Shown here piece by piece: positions 35,207-43,666 of a DNA stretch of 64,000 bases. The DNA lies in NCBI RefSeq assembly GCF_000430725.1, contig NZ_KE387207.1, forward strand, positions 31,020 through 95,019, in the 5' to 3' direction. The first letter of the stretch is position 1. Each line of letters opens with the position of its first letter. The notes beneath the pieces were generated by a model. The model was not told the DNA's origin, did no database searches, and saw nothing but the letters and a program-made list of their open reading frames with translations. The DNA is from Azohydromonas australica DSM 1124. GTDB lineage: Bacteria > Pseudomonadota > Gammaproteobacteria > Burkholderiales > Burkholderiaceae_C. The position numbers and the translations under genes were made by a program.

Positions 35207-38200
35207 ATGTGCGACGGCTTTCAATTCATTCCAGGGAGAAACCATGTTGCCGGTATCGTCAAGAGTGCCCAGAAAGGCCTGCTGGTACAGGCCGTCTTCG
35301 GTGAGGTCAGCACGCTGACGCTGCGCGACCACGGACCGGCCACGCGGCAAGCGGTGCTGGAACTGGTGCGGCATCTGGCCGAGGCCGCTGCGACGGCGCC
35401 GCAGGCCAGCGGGCTGGTGGCCGCGTTTTCGCCGGAACTGTGGGGCCGGTGGCATGACCGCAAGATCCCGGTCAGCCGCAAGGTGCTCAACCACAGCCCC
35501 AAGCTGCGCGACACCGGTGGCGACGTGCTGCTCTACCTGAAGACGTCCGACCTCGCCACCGCGCAGCGGCTCATGCACGATTTCAACGCCGCGCTGGAAA
35601 AGCTCGCGGACAAGATCGAGCGCGTTCCGGTGGGCAAGCGCAGCGACGGGCGCGTGATCGGCGGGCGTTATCTGGACGGCATCACCAATCCCAACGACCC
35701 GGTCAGCATGGCCGAGGACATTCTGGTGGACGGGCCGTACCGGGGCGCCGCTTTCGGCTTCAGCCAGAAATTCCTTTTCGACTGGCAGAGCATCGCCGCC
35801 ATGGCCCCGGACAGCGAAGACGCCATGATCGGCCGCAATACCGACGGCGCCATCCTGCCGCAGGCGCCGGAGGACGCCCATATCCGCCGTGCCCACGTGC
35901 TGGACCCGAATGGCGACAACCGCAAGCTGCTGCGCCAGGCACTGCCTTTCGGCGAGGAGGCGGGCCATCCGGCCCGTGAGCAGGGCTTGATGTTCGTCGC
36001 CTTCTGCAATGAGCAGGAGCGCTTCGAGAAAATCCTGCACCACCTGATGGGCGAGATGCCCCATCGCCCGGTGGACCGGCTGATGTCGGTGGTGCAGGGA
36101 GTTTCAGGGGCCTATTGGTATGTGCCGGCTGCGGCTGAATTGAAAGTGCCCGCCGCGCAAAGCCTGCAGGAGGTCACGGAAGACGCGCACTGGCGCGTGC
36201 GCAGCCCCAACGGCTACATGTTCTACAACTCGCAGGATTACCTGCACCAGATGGCCGAGGGACGTTATCTGCCGGGCGATCCGCCCAGCCCGCGCCTGCT
36301 GTCCCTGCTGGGGCGCGCCTTTTCGCACTGGAACGACGGCTGGCTGCAGCGCAAGCCCTTTCCTCGCTTGCCGCACCTGGCGTCCCTGGTCACGAGCGAC
36401 GAGGCCTGGGTGCTGAAAGGCTCGGTCCAATTGCGCAAGGGCCTGGCCAACAAGAAAACCCTGGAGGATTTGCTGTCGGCGCCCGCTTCGCCCCTGGCCC
36501 GCAACAACGACCTGCTGCGCATCTATCCGGAAGAGCTCATCGTTGGAATCATTCCCGATTTCACCCTGGGCCGCGGCAAGGAGGTGGTGCCGTATCTCAC
36601 CGAGGAGGAGCGCATCGGCGGCTGGCTCAACGGCGAGCTCAACGAATGGTCGTCCATGGGCCATATCGTCCCCGACTATCCGCAGCTGGTCGCCAAGGGC
36701 TTGCGGCAACTCCTGGAGGAGTTGCATGAAAAGCAGCGCCAACCGGGACTTTCTTCCAGCCAAAAGGATTTCTACCTGTCCGCCATCTGGTCGCTGGAAG
36801 GGGTGCAGGCCTATCTGTTGAACTGGGCGCAGCTGGCCGAGGGTGCCGCGGAACAGGCCGGGCAGCCGGCATACGGCGACAACATGCGGCAGGTCGCGGA
36901 CCGGCTGCGGCGGCTGGTGTCGGAAAAGCCCGCTGATCTTCTGGACGGCGTGCAGCTCGTCTATTCAGCGCACTGCTGCCTGCATTTGCTCGGCGAGCTG
37001 ACGCCCATCGGCCGGCTGGACCAGATGCTCTGGCCGCTGCTGGAGAAATCCCCGCCGCAAATCAAGGCGCAGGCGCAGGACATCATCGACTGCCTGTGGC
37101 TGAAAATGGGCGAGAACGCCTTCATCAACCGCGCCAACATCACCGATTACGTCAATTACGGCACCACGGCGGTGTGCGGCGTGGGAGGCAATTTCCCGCA
37201 GGGCGGCGGCATCAACCAGTGGGTGCAGCAGATCACGGTGGGCGGTTATGTCGCCAACGACGAGGCCGTGCCGACCGGCGGCGCCAACCCGGTGACGCTG
37301 CTGTGCCTGAAGGCGGCGCGGCGCATCCCGGTGAACGCGCCCTCGCTGTCGCTGCGCGTCTACAAGGACATGCCGGACGAATACCTGCACGAAGCGGCGC
37401 AGAGCCTGCTGGCCGGCGGGGCACATCCGATCCTGTACCAGGACGACCGGCTGTGCGAGGCGCTGCGCCGCTCCGGCAGCGAGGTGTCGCTGCGCTGGGC
37501 GCGCGACTATGCGGCCGACGGCTGCTACGAGCCCATGCTGGCCGGCGCCACCGAATTCGCCTTCGCCAACGTCACGCCGATGCTGGCCCTGGAGCAGGCG
37601 CTCAACCAGGGCGCGACCTACAGCCAGGCCGGGCCGGAATACCTGCGCGGCATGAAGCAGGCCTTCTCCTCGCCGCCGGTGCAGAAGATCACCAGCTTCG
37701 ACATGCTGCAGGCGCATTTCCTGCGCCAGCTGGAATGGGGCGTGATCCAGACCTACAACCTCATCCTGGCCAATTACGGCAACCTGGCCGGCATTTGCCC
37801 CAGCCCGCTGCTGTCGGTATTGATCGAGGGTTGCGTGGGTTCGGGCCGCGACTTGACCAACGGCGGGGCACGCTTCCACATGATCGCGCCCTTGTGCGTG
37901 GGCGTGTCCAACACCATCGATTCGCTCTACGCGATCAAGAAACTGGTGTTCGACCGCGGAAGCGCGATCACGACGCTGCCGGAATTGCTGGACTGCCTGA
38001 TCAACGACTGGGGCTTCAACATGATCGAGCCCTACCAGAACCAGTTGATGGGCCCGGCGGCGGCGCAGGAGCGGGCGCGCCGCTACCAGGAATGGCGCGA
38101 GGTGGCGCTGCAGTTGCCGAAATGGGGCAGCGGGCATCCGGAGGTGGACGAGATCGGCCAGTGGCTGATGGAGCATCTGGTGCGGCTGTGCGTGGAGACG

Positions 38201-38752
38201 ATCCGCAAGCCGCACCGGGCGCTGAAGCCGGCGCTGGAGAAGATCGCGCAAAACTACGGCGCCTTCGAGTTCGTCGTCACGCCGGGCATCGGCACCTTCG
38301 AGGGCTACGTGGGCGACGGCATGGCCTGCGGCGCTTCCGCAGACGGCCGGCGCAACGGCATGCCCATCGCGTCCGACCTGTCGCCCACGCCGGCGCCGCA
38401 GGACCTGCCGGCCGCACCGGCCTTCCGCAACATCTACCAGGCGCTGCAGTCCTGGCGCGGCGAGGCGATCGAATACGGGCTGTCGAACGCCTCGCCGGTG
38501 GACATGAACATTCCGGAGGCTTTCCCGCTGGAGGACCTGAAGCGCTTCGTGCGCGCCTATGCGCAGGGCGAGACCGGCTCCAACCTCGTGACGCTGACCT
38601 GCGCCGACCTGCCGACCTACCAGGCCGCCAGCGCGGACCCGGAGCGCTACAACCTCGTGCGCGTGCGCATGGGCGGCTGGACCGAGTTCTACGCCACCAT
38701 GTTCCCGGCCCACCAGGAGCAGCACCAGCGGCGGGTGGTTTTCACGAGTTGA
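35207..38752 (+). CDS. Fusion of a dye-decolorizing haem peroxidase with a glycyl radical enzyme
   Basis: Single open frame, 1181 aa from the ATG at 35207. Residues about 1-310 are a DyP peroxidase of the B/P type: D157 in GGRYLDGITNP (GxxDG motif), proximal haem His225 in DAHIRRAH, distal Arg243 in LLRQALPFG, then GLMFVAFCNEQERFEKIL. The spacing matches DyPB (D153, H226, R244); the DyPB Asn246 position is Ala245. A linker region (about 320-430) leads to a PFL-like barrel: IYPEELIVGIIPDF, catalytic Cys773 and base-type Glu775 in DGCYEPM, GCVGSGRDLTNGGARFH near 873, and the radical Gly1157 in VRMGGWTEFY, 24 residues from the end as usual. One Cys plus Glu fits eliminase/dehydratase-type enzymes rather than pyruvate formate-lyase. 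No radical-SAM activase is nearby. Start uncertain: GTG at 35129 is in frame, while the best ribosome site serves an out-of-frame ATG at 35244. The reaction is unknown. Confidence 0.9.
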   Translation: MCDGFQFIPGRNHVAGIVKSAQKGLLVQAVFGEVSTLTLRDHGPATRQAVLELVRHLAEAAATAPQASGLVAAFSPELWGRWHDRKIPVSRKVLNHSPKLRDTGGDVLLYLKTSDLATAQRLMHDFNAALEKLADKIERVPVGKRSDGRVIGGRYLDGITNPNDPVSMAEDILVDGPYRGAAFGFSQKFLFDWQSIAAMAPDSEDAMIGRNTDGAILPQAPEDAHIRRAHVLDPNGDNRKLLRQALPFGEEAGHPAREQGLMFVAFCNEQERFEKILHHLMGEMPHRPVDRLMSVVQGVSGAYWYVPAAAELKVPAAQSLQEVTEDAHWRVRSPNGYMFYNSQDYLHQMAEGRYLPGDPPSPRLLSLLGRAFSHWNDGWLQRKPFPRLPHLASLVTSDEAWVLKGSVQLRKGLANKKTLEDLLSAPASPLARNNDLLRIYPEELIVGIIPDFTLGRGKEVVPYLTEEERIGGWLNGELNEWSSMGHIVPDYPQLVAKGLRQLLEELHEKQRQPGLSSSQKDFYLSAIWSLEGVQAYLLNWAQLAEGAAEQAGQPAYGDNMRQVADRLRRLVSEKPADLLDGVQLVYSAHCCLHLLGELTPIGRLDQMLWPLLEKSPPQIKAQAQDIIDCLWLKMGENAFINRANITDYVNYGTTAVCGVGGNFPQGGGINQWVQQITVGGYVANDEAVPTGGANPVTLLCLKAARRIPVNAPSLSLRVYKDMPDEYLHEAAQSLLAGGAHPILYQDDRLCEALRRSGSEVSLRWARDYAADGCYEPMLAGATEFAFANVTPMLALEQALNQGATYSQAGPEYLRGMKQAFSSPPVQKITSFDMLQAHFLRQLEWGVIQTYNLILANYGNLAGICPSPLLSVLIEGCVGSGRDLTNGGARFHMIAPLCVGVSNTIDSLYAIKKLVFDRGSAITTLPELLDCLINDWGFNMIEPYQNQLMGPAAAQERARRYQEWREVALQLPKWGSGHPEVDEIGQWLMEHLVRLCVETIRKPHRALKPALEKIAQNYGAFEFVVTPGIGTFEGYVGDGMACGASADGRRNGMPIASDLSPTPAPQDLPAAPAFRNIYQALQSWRGEAIEYGLSNASPVDMNIPEAFPLEDLKRFVRAYAQGETGSNLVTLTCADLPTYQAASADPERYNLVRVRMGGWTEFYATMFPAHQEQHQRRVVFTS

Positions 38753-38816
38753 ATCAGGTCGCGGCCCGCGGGCGCCCAACCCGGAGCGCCCGCGGGCGCA
38801 TGAAGTCATCGATCCC

Positions 38817-39242
38817 ATGTACATCGGTTCCCTGTCCCGCGCGGCCCAGGCCTCGCCCAAGGCCATCCGCCTCTACGAATCCCTGGGGCTGCTCAGCGGC
38901 GTGAAGCGCCAGGGCGCCTACCGCGTCTATGCCGAGCACCACGTCGTTCAGGTGCGGCTCATCCGCCGCGCGCTGGCGCTGGGTTTCAGGCTGGCGGAGC
39001 TGCAGCCCGTGCTGGCCGGCCGCGACGGCGAGCCGGATTGGGAGCAGGTGAGCGAATTCCTCAAGCGCAAGCAGGAGGAGATCGCCGCGGAGATCGTCCG
39101 GCTGGAGCAATTGCACGGGGACCTGGGCCTGGTGCTGGGAGAGATGCGCCAATGCCGCGTTGCCCTGGCCGATGCCGGCAGCGAGGCCTGCGGGCTGGCG
39201 CGCCCGGCCGCTGCGCGCGCCTTGTCGGCACAAAGCGCTTGA
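38817..39242 (+). CDS. MerR-family transcriptional regulator
   Basis: DNA-binding activator/repressor of 141 aa. The winged helix-turn-helix is YIGSLSRAAQASPKAIRLYESLGLL with the wing RQGAYRVYAEHHVVQVRLI (residues 1-67). A long dimerisation coiled coil follows (about 75-110). Two cysteines, C113 and C125, sit just after it, close to where CueR has its metal ligands (C112 and C120), so metal or thiol sensing is possible. It lies 64 bases downstream of the DyP-GRE fusion and its stop codon overlaps the -35 box of the MerR-type promoter at 39239. That promoter probably drives the quinone oxidoreductase under its control. Confidence 0.9.
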   Translation: MYIGSLSRAAQASPKAIRLYESLGLLSGVKRQGAYRVYAEHHVVQVRLIRRALALGFRLAELQPVLAGRDGEPDWEQVSEFLKRKQEEIAAEIVRLEQLHGDLGLVLGEMRQCRVALADAGSEACGLARPAAARALSAQSA

Positions 39243-39270
39243 CTCTGCCCCTAGGGGCAAGTCCCAGACT
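39239..39270 (+). promoter_or_regulatory. MerR-type promoter/operator for the quinone oxidoreductase gene
   Basis: A -35 box TTGACT (39239-39244) and a weak -10 CAGACT (39265-39270) are 20 bases apart, longer than the normal 17. Between them is the perfect palindrome TGCCCCTAGGGGCA (39246-39259). A dyad inside an over-long spacer is the hallmark of promoters untwisted by MerR proteins. The MerR gene ends exactly here. Confidence 0.62.
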
Positions 39271-39305
39271 GCCGCTCCTTGGAAGCCAGGGAGGAAACCA
39301 AAAGC

Positions 39306-39938
39306 ATGGGCAGCAAGCAAGTCCTGGTGATTTCGGCGCACTCGCCGAGTGGCAGCTTCGGCGCGGCATTGGCCGAGGCGTATGCGCAGCGGGCGCGCCG
39401 TGAGGGGCATGACGTGGAGCTGCTGTGCCTGGAGCGGCTGCGCTTCGATCCCGTCCTGCACGAGGGCTACCGCCACGTGCAGGCGCTCGAACCGGATCTG
39501 CAAAGGGCCCAGCAGGCCATCCACCGCGCCCAGCACCTCGTGTTCGTCTACCCGATTTGGTGGGGCAGCGTGCCGGCGCTGCTCAAGGGCTTCCTGGACC
39601 GTGTGCTCTTGCCGGGCTTCGCGTTCAAGTACCGCCCGGGCAAGAGCTTTCCGGACAAGCTGCTCGCGGGCCGCACCGCCCACATCGTCGCGACCATGGA
39701 CACGCCGCCGTGGTACTTCCGCTGGATCTACGGCGCGCCGGGCCTGCGGCAGATGCAGAAGAACACGCTGGCGTTTTGCGGCATCGCGCCGGTGAAGACG
39801 CTGGCGCTCGGCCCGGTGCTGGGAGCGGATGAGAAGCAGCGGGCGCGCTGGCTGCGGGAGGTGCAGGCGCTGGCGGGGCGCATCCCGAAGGCCGCCGGCA
39901 CGCGGACGGCTCCGGTGGCGGTTCAGCCGCCGACCTGA
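39306..39938 (+). CDS. NAD(P)H:quinone oxidoreductase / flavodoxin-2-family protein
   Basis: FAD/FMN-dependent soluble reductase of 210 aa (MdaB/KefF/NQO1 group), reducing quinones or other electrophiles by two electrons. Motifs: VLVISAHSPSGSFGAALAEAY for the flavin phosphate, HLVFVYPIWWGSVPALLKGFLDRVLLPGFAFKY, and TMDTPPWYFRWIYGAPG. The ATG at 39306 is preceded by GGAGG at 39289-39293; a TTG at 39279 is an alternative. It should be the target of the adjacent MerR regulator, which suggests induction by a metal, thiol stress or redox-active compound. Confidence 0.9.
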   Translation: MGSKQVLVISAHSPSGSFGAALAEAYAQRARREGHDVELLCLERLRFDPVLHEGYRHVQALEPDLQRAQQAIHRAQHLVFVYPIWWGSVPALLKGFLDRVLLPGFAFKYRPGKSFPDKLLAGRTAHIVATMDTPPWYFRWIYGAPGLRQMQKNTLAFCGIAPVKTLALGPVLGADEKQRARWLREVQALAGRIPKAAGTRTAPVAVQPPT

Positions 39939-39981
39939 TGCCGCCGCGCCGGCTTGCCGCAAATCACCCGCTGCCCGGCCT

Positions 39982-42900
39982 TCACCCCGCCTGCTGCTGC
40001 AGCGCCGCCCCGTCGGCCCGGCGCTGCGCCAGCAGCGTCATCACCAGCTCCGCCGCCTGGCGGCCGGCGGTGAAGGCGTGCGGCGCGCCCTCGGGCTGCC
40101 AGCGGCCGTGGTGGCCGGCCAGCACGATGCCGTGCTCGGCGAACCACTGCCGGATCAGCACCAGCGACGCCTGCTGCGTCGCATCGGGCAGGGCGCGCGC
40201 GCAGGCCAGGTCCAGCTGCGAGGCGAACTGCACCGGGTCAGCGCTGCCGAACAGCCCGATGCGGCGGCAGTCCTCGATCACGCGGTCGATCAGCGCCGCG
40301 CCCTCGCAGGGCAGCGGCTTGTCAGGGCCGTAGGCGATCTCGCAGCACAACGCAAAGCCGGCCGGGGCGTTGTTGTGCGGGCTGGCGTTGCCCTGCACGA
40401 ACACGCGCTGGAACACCGTGCCCGCCGGCGCCGTGATCCAGTGCGCCTCGGTCAGCGCCTGGCGCCCGGGTGCCAGGCCCAGCCCCAGGTTCACGCAGCG
40501 CAGCGAGCCCTGGCGCAGCCCGCGCGCGGCGTTGCGCAGCTCGGCCGGCGCCTCGTCGCCGCAGGCCTGCACCAGCGCCGGCAGCGGCATGGTGCTCACC
40601 AGCGTGTCGAAGCGCAGCGAGCGCCCGTCGTCCAGCCGCACCGTGCGGCGCGAGGGCGAGAGGTGCAGCAGCGTGGTCTTGCACGCCAGCTCGCAGTCCA
40701 GCACCGGCAGGAAGGCGTCCATCAGCGCCTGGAAGCCGCCGCGCACCGGGTAGCCGAAGTCGCGGTCCTCGCGCAGCGGCGGCAGCCCTTCCTGCGAGAC
40801 GGCGTGGTCCGCGTGCTGCACGCGCGGGGCCTGCCAGTGCAGGTTGTCGCCCAGCAGCCGCTCGGCCAGCGCGCGCACCTCGGCGTCGGCCGACTGCAGC
40901 ACGTGCGCGCCGTGGTCGAAGGTGTAGCCCTGCTGGTGCACCGAGCGGCAGCCGCCGCCCACGTGCTCCTCGCGCTCCACCACCAGCGTGTCGTGGCCCT
41001 CGCCGTGCTGCCCCAGGTAGTAGGCCGCCGCCAGCCCCGTGGCGCCGCCGCCGATGACCAGATGCCGCACCGCCGGCGGCTGCGCCGAGGCCGGGGTGCG
41101 GGTGAGCGTCGCGGCAGCGGTGTTTTCCGCGCTCTCGGCCGGCGCCAGCCCGGCCAGCTCGCGCAGCGCCGCGGGCGAGTCCACCGTGGAGTCGCGCAGC
41201 GCCTGGCGCAGGCAGCGCAGCACCGTGCGCGCGCTGCGGTCCCACGACACCTTGCGCAGCGCCTCCTGCATGCGCCCCACCAGCAGCCGGCGCTGCGCCT
41301 CGGTGAGCGCGAGCATCTCCTCGCAGCCGGCGATGAAGTCCGCGGGGTCGCGCCCGATGCGCACCACGTCGCCGTAAGGCACCTCCACGTCGCGCACGGC
41401 GGTGGAAACCACCGGCTTCTCGCCGGCCATGTACTCCAGCGTCTTGGTCGGGCTGATGAAGCGCGTGGACTCGTTGAGCGCGAAGGGCATCAGGCACAGG
41501 TCCCAGGCCGCCATCAGGTGCGGCAGCATCGCGTAGCTCTGCATGCCCAGGTAGGTGATGTTGGCGCGCTGCGGCAGCGTGGCCGCGTCGATCTTGACCA
41601 CCGGGCCCACCATCACGAGCTGCCACTCGGGATGGGCGTCGGCCACGGCCGCCACCAGCTCCAGGTCCAGCCGCTCGTCGATCACGCCGTAGAAGCCCAG
41701 GCGCGGCCCCGGACCGATGTTGGCCTGCAGCCGCTGCGCCTCCACCGCCTCGGCGCTGTCGGCCTTCAGGCGCTGCGGCGCGAAGTGGTTGACGTCCACC
41801 GAGCTGGGCAGGCAGTGCACGTTGGGATGCAGCGGGCGCTTGGCCTCATACAGTGCCGGGCCGCCGGTAAACACCACGCTGGACATCTTCATCAGCGCCG
41901 TCTCGCGCTGGCGCAGCTGCCTGGGCGCGTTCTTGAAGGCGGAGAGCTCGTCCATGCAGTCGTACACCACCACCCGGGGCTTGAGCGCGGCGACCAGCGG
42001 CAGCGCCATGGGCGTGTAGAACCACACCAGGCTGTCTTCCACGCCCTGCTCGCGCAGGAACTCCGCCAGCAGCGGTTTCAGCAGGCTGAGCTGGTCGTCG
42101 TGGAAGCCCGGGGACGTGACCGGCGTTCGCGGCACCAGCACTTCGAGGTTGGGCCCCTGCGGCACGCGGTCCACCCGCGGCTCGCCTTCGCAGTGGATGG
42201 GCTCCTCCACGAACAGCACGCGGTAGAACTCGGACAGGCGCGTGAGCAGGTGCTGGGGGCGCTGGTACACGAAGCCCCAGCGCAGGTGCGAGAACACGAC
42301 CAGGGCGGGCAGGACAGTGCCCGGTGCGGACGAAGGGGGCATGGCGGTTCCTCGGTTGGGTATGAAGTCCGGTTGACCAGAGGGAAGAGGCAGGCGGGAT
42401 GCCGGCTCGGCCAGCTGCGTCTGCCACCAGCGCAGCGCGCCGGCATATTCGGTGTTGAGCAGCCGGGGGAAGGCTCGGGGCGCTTGCGAAGGCGTCTCCT
42501 CGGGCGTCCCGGGTCCTTCCTCCATCGTCCCGGGGGCGCCCGGCTGCACGTCCCAGAGCCCGCTGCGGTGCCAGTGGCCGGGCGTGTCCCAGTCGGGACG
42601 GTCCACCACCGGGTACAGGCACAAGCCCTTGACCGGCACGCCGTCCACGCGTGCGCGCTGCACCTGCGTGGCCATGTCGTGCAGCCAGGCCACGCGGCCG
42701 GCGCCGACGTGGCTGGTCTCGGCCACGACGATGGGGCGGTGGTAGCGCTGCCAGGTCTCGCGCAGCAGCAGCGCCGGCGGCTTGCGGCGCGGGTCCTGCT
42801 CGTGCCAGCGCAGCCGCTTCTCGGTGAGCAGCTCCCACTGGCCGCTGTGGTAGTGGTTGACGCCGACGATGTCGAGCGCTTCCGGATGACCGCCGAGCTG

Positions 42901-43656
42901 CGGCTCGCTGCGGCCGGCCAGCATGTCCCAGGCTTGCCACTGGTAGGCGGCGACCTCGTCGGCCTGCGGCTGCAGCTCCGGGCGCCCCGGCGGCGGCACC
43001 ACGTGCACCAGCGGGTCGATGTGCATGAAGCGCGCGCGCGGGTCGACGCGGCGGATGGCCTCCACCGCGGCCAGCGCCGCGCGCACCAGGCGGCGCTTGA
43101 CGCCGTAGCCACTGGTGAGCGTGCTCTCCAGCGGCCCCTGCAGGCGCTGGCCGTAGGGATGCATCAGCCGGCTGGCCGAGACGGCCCAGGCCAGGAAGCT
43201 GATCTCGTTGATCGGCGTGTAGATGGGCGGCTGCTCGCTTTCCTCGCCCAGCACCCGCGCCGCGGCGGCGGCGAAGGCGGCGAAGCGCGGGATCCAGCCG
43301 TCGTCGAACAGGTCCACGTCCGGCGGCGTGCCGTAGTGCATCAGGCTCCACAGCAGCTGCACGCCGTGGCGCCGCGCGCAGCGCGCCATGAGGCGCGCGC
43401 GCGTGAAATCGAAGACGCCGGGCGCCGTCTCGGCCAGGCGCCAGCCCAGGCTCTCGCGCAGGCTGCGCAGGCCCAGCGCGGCGCACCGGGCGTAGTCCTC
43501 GTCCAGCCGCTGCAGGTGACCATTGGCGCGCACCATGTCTAGCGGCCGGCCGTGGGCGTTCACATGGTCGGCACCTTCGAAGCCGCCGATCCAGAAGGAC
43601 CTCAGGGGTACATCGGTCGGCGGCAGTGGGGTTGAGTCGGTCGGCAGGACGGACAT
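39982..43656 (-). CDS. Three-domain protein: GH1-like glycosidase + glycosyltransferase + FAD oxidoreductase
   Basis: Open frame of 1224 aa without internal stop. Residues about 18-430 are a clan-GH-A glycosidase: acid/base E151 in YTPINEISF and nucleophile E313 in IVVAETSH, plus VGVNHYHSGQW. Residues about 445-850 are a GT-B glycosyltransferase beginning SHLRWGFVYQRPQHLL and containing LGFYGVIDERLDLELV and TKTLEYMAGEKPVV. Residues about 863-1224 are an FAD protein of the UDP-galactopyranose-mutase/amine-oxidase type (HLVIGGGATGLAAAYYLG, VVEREEHVGG, DFGYPVRGGFQAL). A ribosome site GAGGAA lies 6 bases before an in-frame internal ATG at 42342 (residue 439, at the glycosidase-glycosyltransferase junction), so a shorter two-domain product may also be made. 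It begins 10 bases after the hemerythrin gene. Cytoplasmic; substrate unknown. Confidence 0.88.
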   Translation of the reverse strand: MSVLPTDSTPLPPTDVPLRSFWIGGFEGADHVNAHGRPLDMVRANGHLQRLDEDYARCAALGLRSLRESLGWRLAETAPGVFDFTRARLMARCARRHGVQLLWSLMHYGTPPDVDLFDDGWIPRFAAFAAAAARVLGEESEQPPIYTPINEISFLAWAVSASRLMHPYGQRLQGPLESTLTSGYGVKRRLVRAALAAVEAIRRVDPRARFMHIDPLVHVVPPPGRPELQPQADEVAAYQWQAWDMLAGRSEPQLGGHPEALDIVGVNHYHSGQWELLTEKRLRWHEQDPRRKPPALLLRETWQRYHRPIVVAETSHVGAGRVAWLHDMATQVQRARVDGVPVKGLCLYPVVDRPDWDTPGHWHRSGLWDVQPGAPGTMEEGPGTPEETPSQAPRAFPRLLNTEYAGALRWWQTQLAEPASRLPLPSGQPDFIPNRGTAMPPSSAPGTVLPALVVFSHLRWGFVYQRPQHLLTRLSEFYRVLFVEEPIHCEGEPRVDRVPQGPNLEVLVPRTPVTSPGFHDDQLSLLKPLLAEFLREQGVEDSLVWFYTPMALPLVAALKPRVVVYDCMDELSAFKNAPRQLRQRETALMKMSSVVFTGGPALYEAKRPLHPNVHCLPSSVDVNHFAPQRLKADSAEAVEAQRLQANIGPGPRLGFYGVIDERLDLELVAAVADAHPEWQLVMVGPVVKIDAATLPQRANITYLGMQSYAMLPHLMAAWDLCLMPFALNESTRFISPTKTLEYMAGEKPVVSTAVRDVEVPYGDVVRIGRDPADFIAGCEEMLALTEAQRRLLVGRMQEALRKVSWDRSARTVLRCLRQALRDSTVDSPAALRELAGLAPAESAENTAAATLTRTPASAQPPAVRHLVIGGGATGLAAAYYLGQHGEGHDTLVVEREEHVGGGCRSVHQQGYTFDHGAHVLQSADAEVRALAERLLGDNLHWQAPRVQHADHAVSQEGLPPLREDRDFGYPVRGGFQALMDAFLPVLDCELACKTTLLHLSPSRRTVRLDDGRSLRFDTLVSTMPLPALVQACGDEAPAELRNAARGLRQGSLRCVNLGLGLAPGRQALTEAHWITAPAGTVFQRVFVQGNASPHNNAPAGFALCCEIAYGPDKPLPCEGAALIDRVIEDCRRIGLFGSADPVQFASQLDLACARALPDATQQASLVLIRQWFAEHGIVLAGHHGRWQPEGAPHAFTAGRQAAELVMTLLAQRRADGAALQQQAG

Positions 43657-43666
43657 CGGCCTGGGC

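Noticed and set aside
35207..36130. DyP domain as an encapsulin cargo peroxidase
   Set aside because: No encapsulin gene is in the window and the C-terminal cargo peptide position is occupied by the fused glycyl radical enzyme.
35207..38752. Annotation as pyruvate formate-lyase
   Set aside because: Pyruvate formate-lyase uses two adjacent cysteines; here there is one (Cys773) followed by Tyr and Glu, the pattern of eliminases and dehydratases. The N-terminal third is a haem peroxidase.
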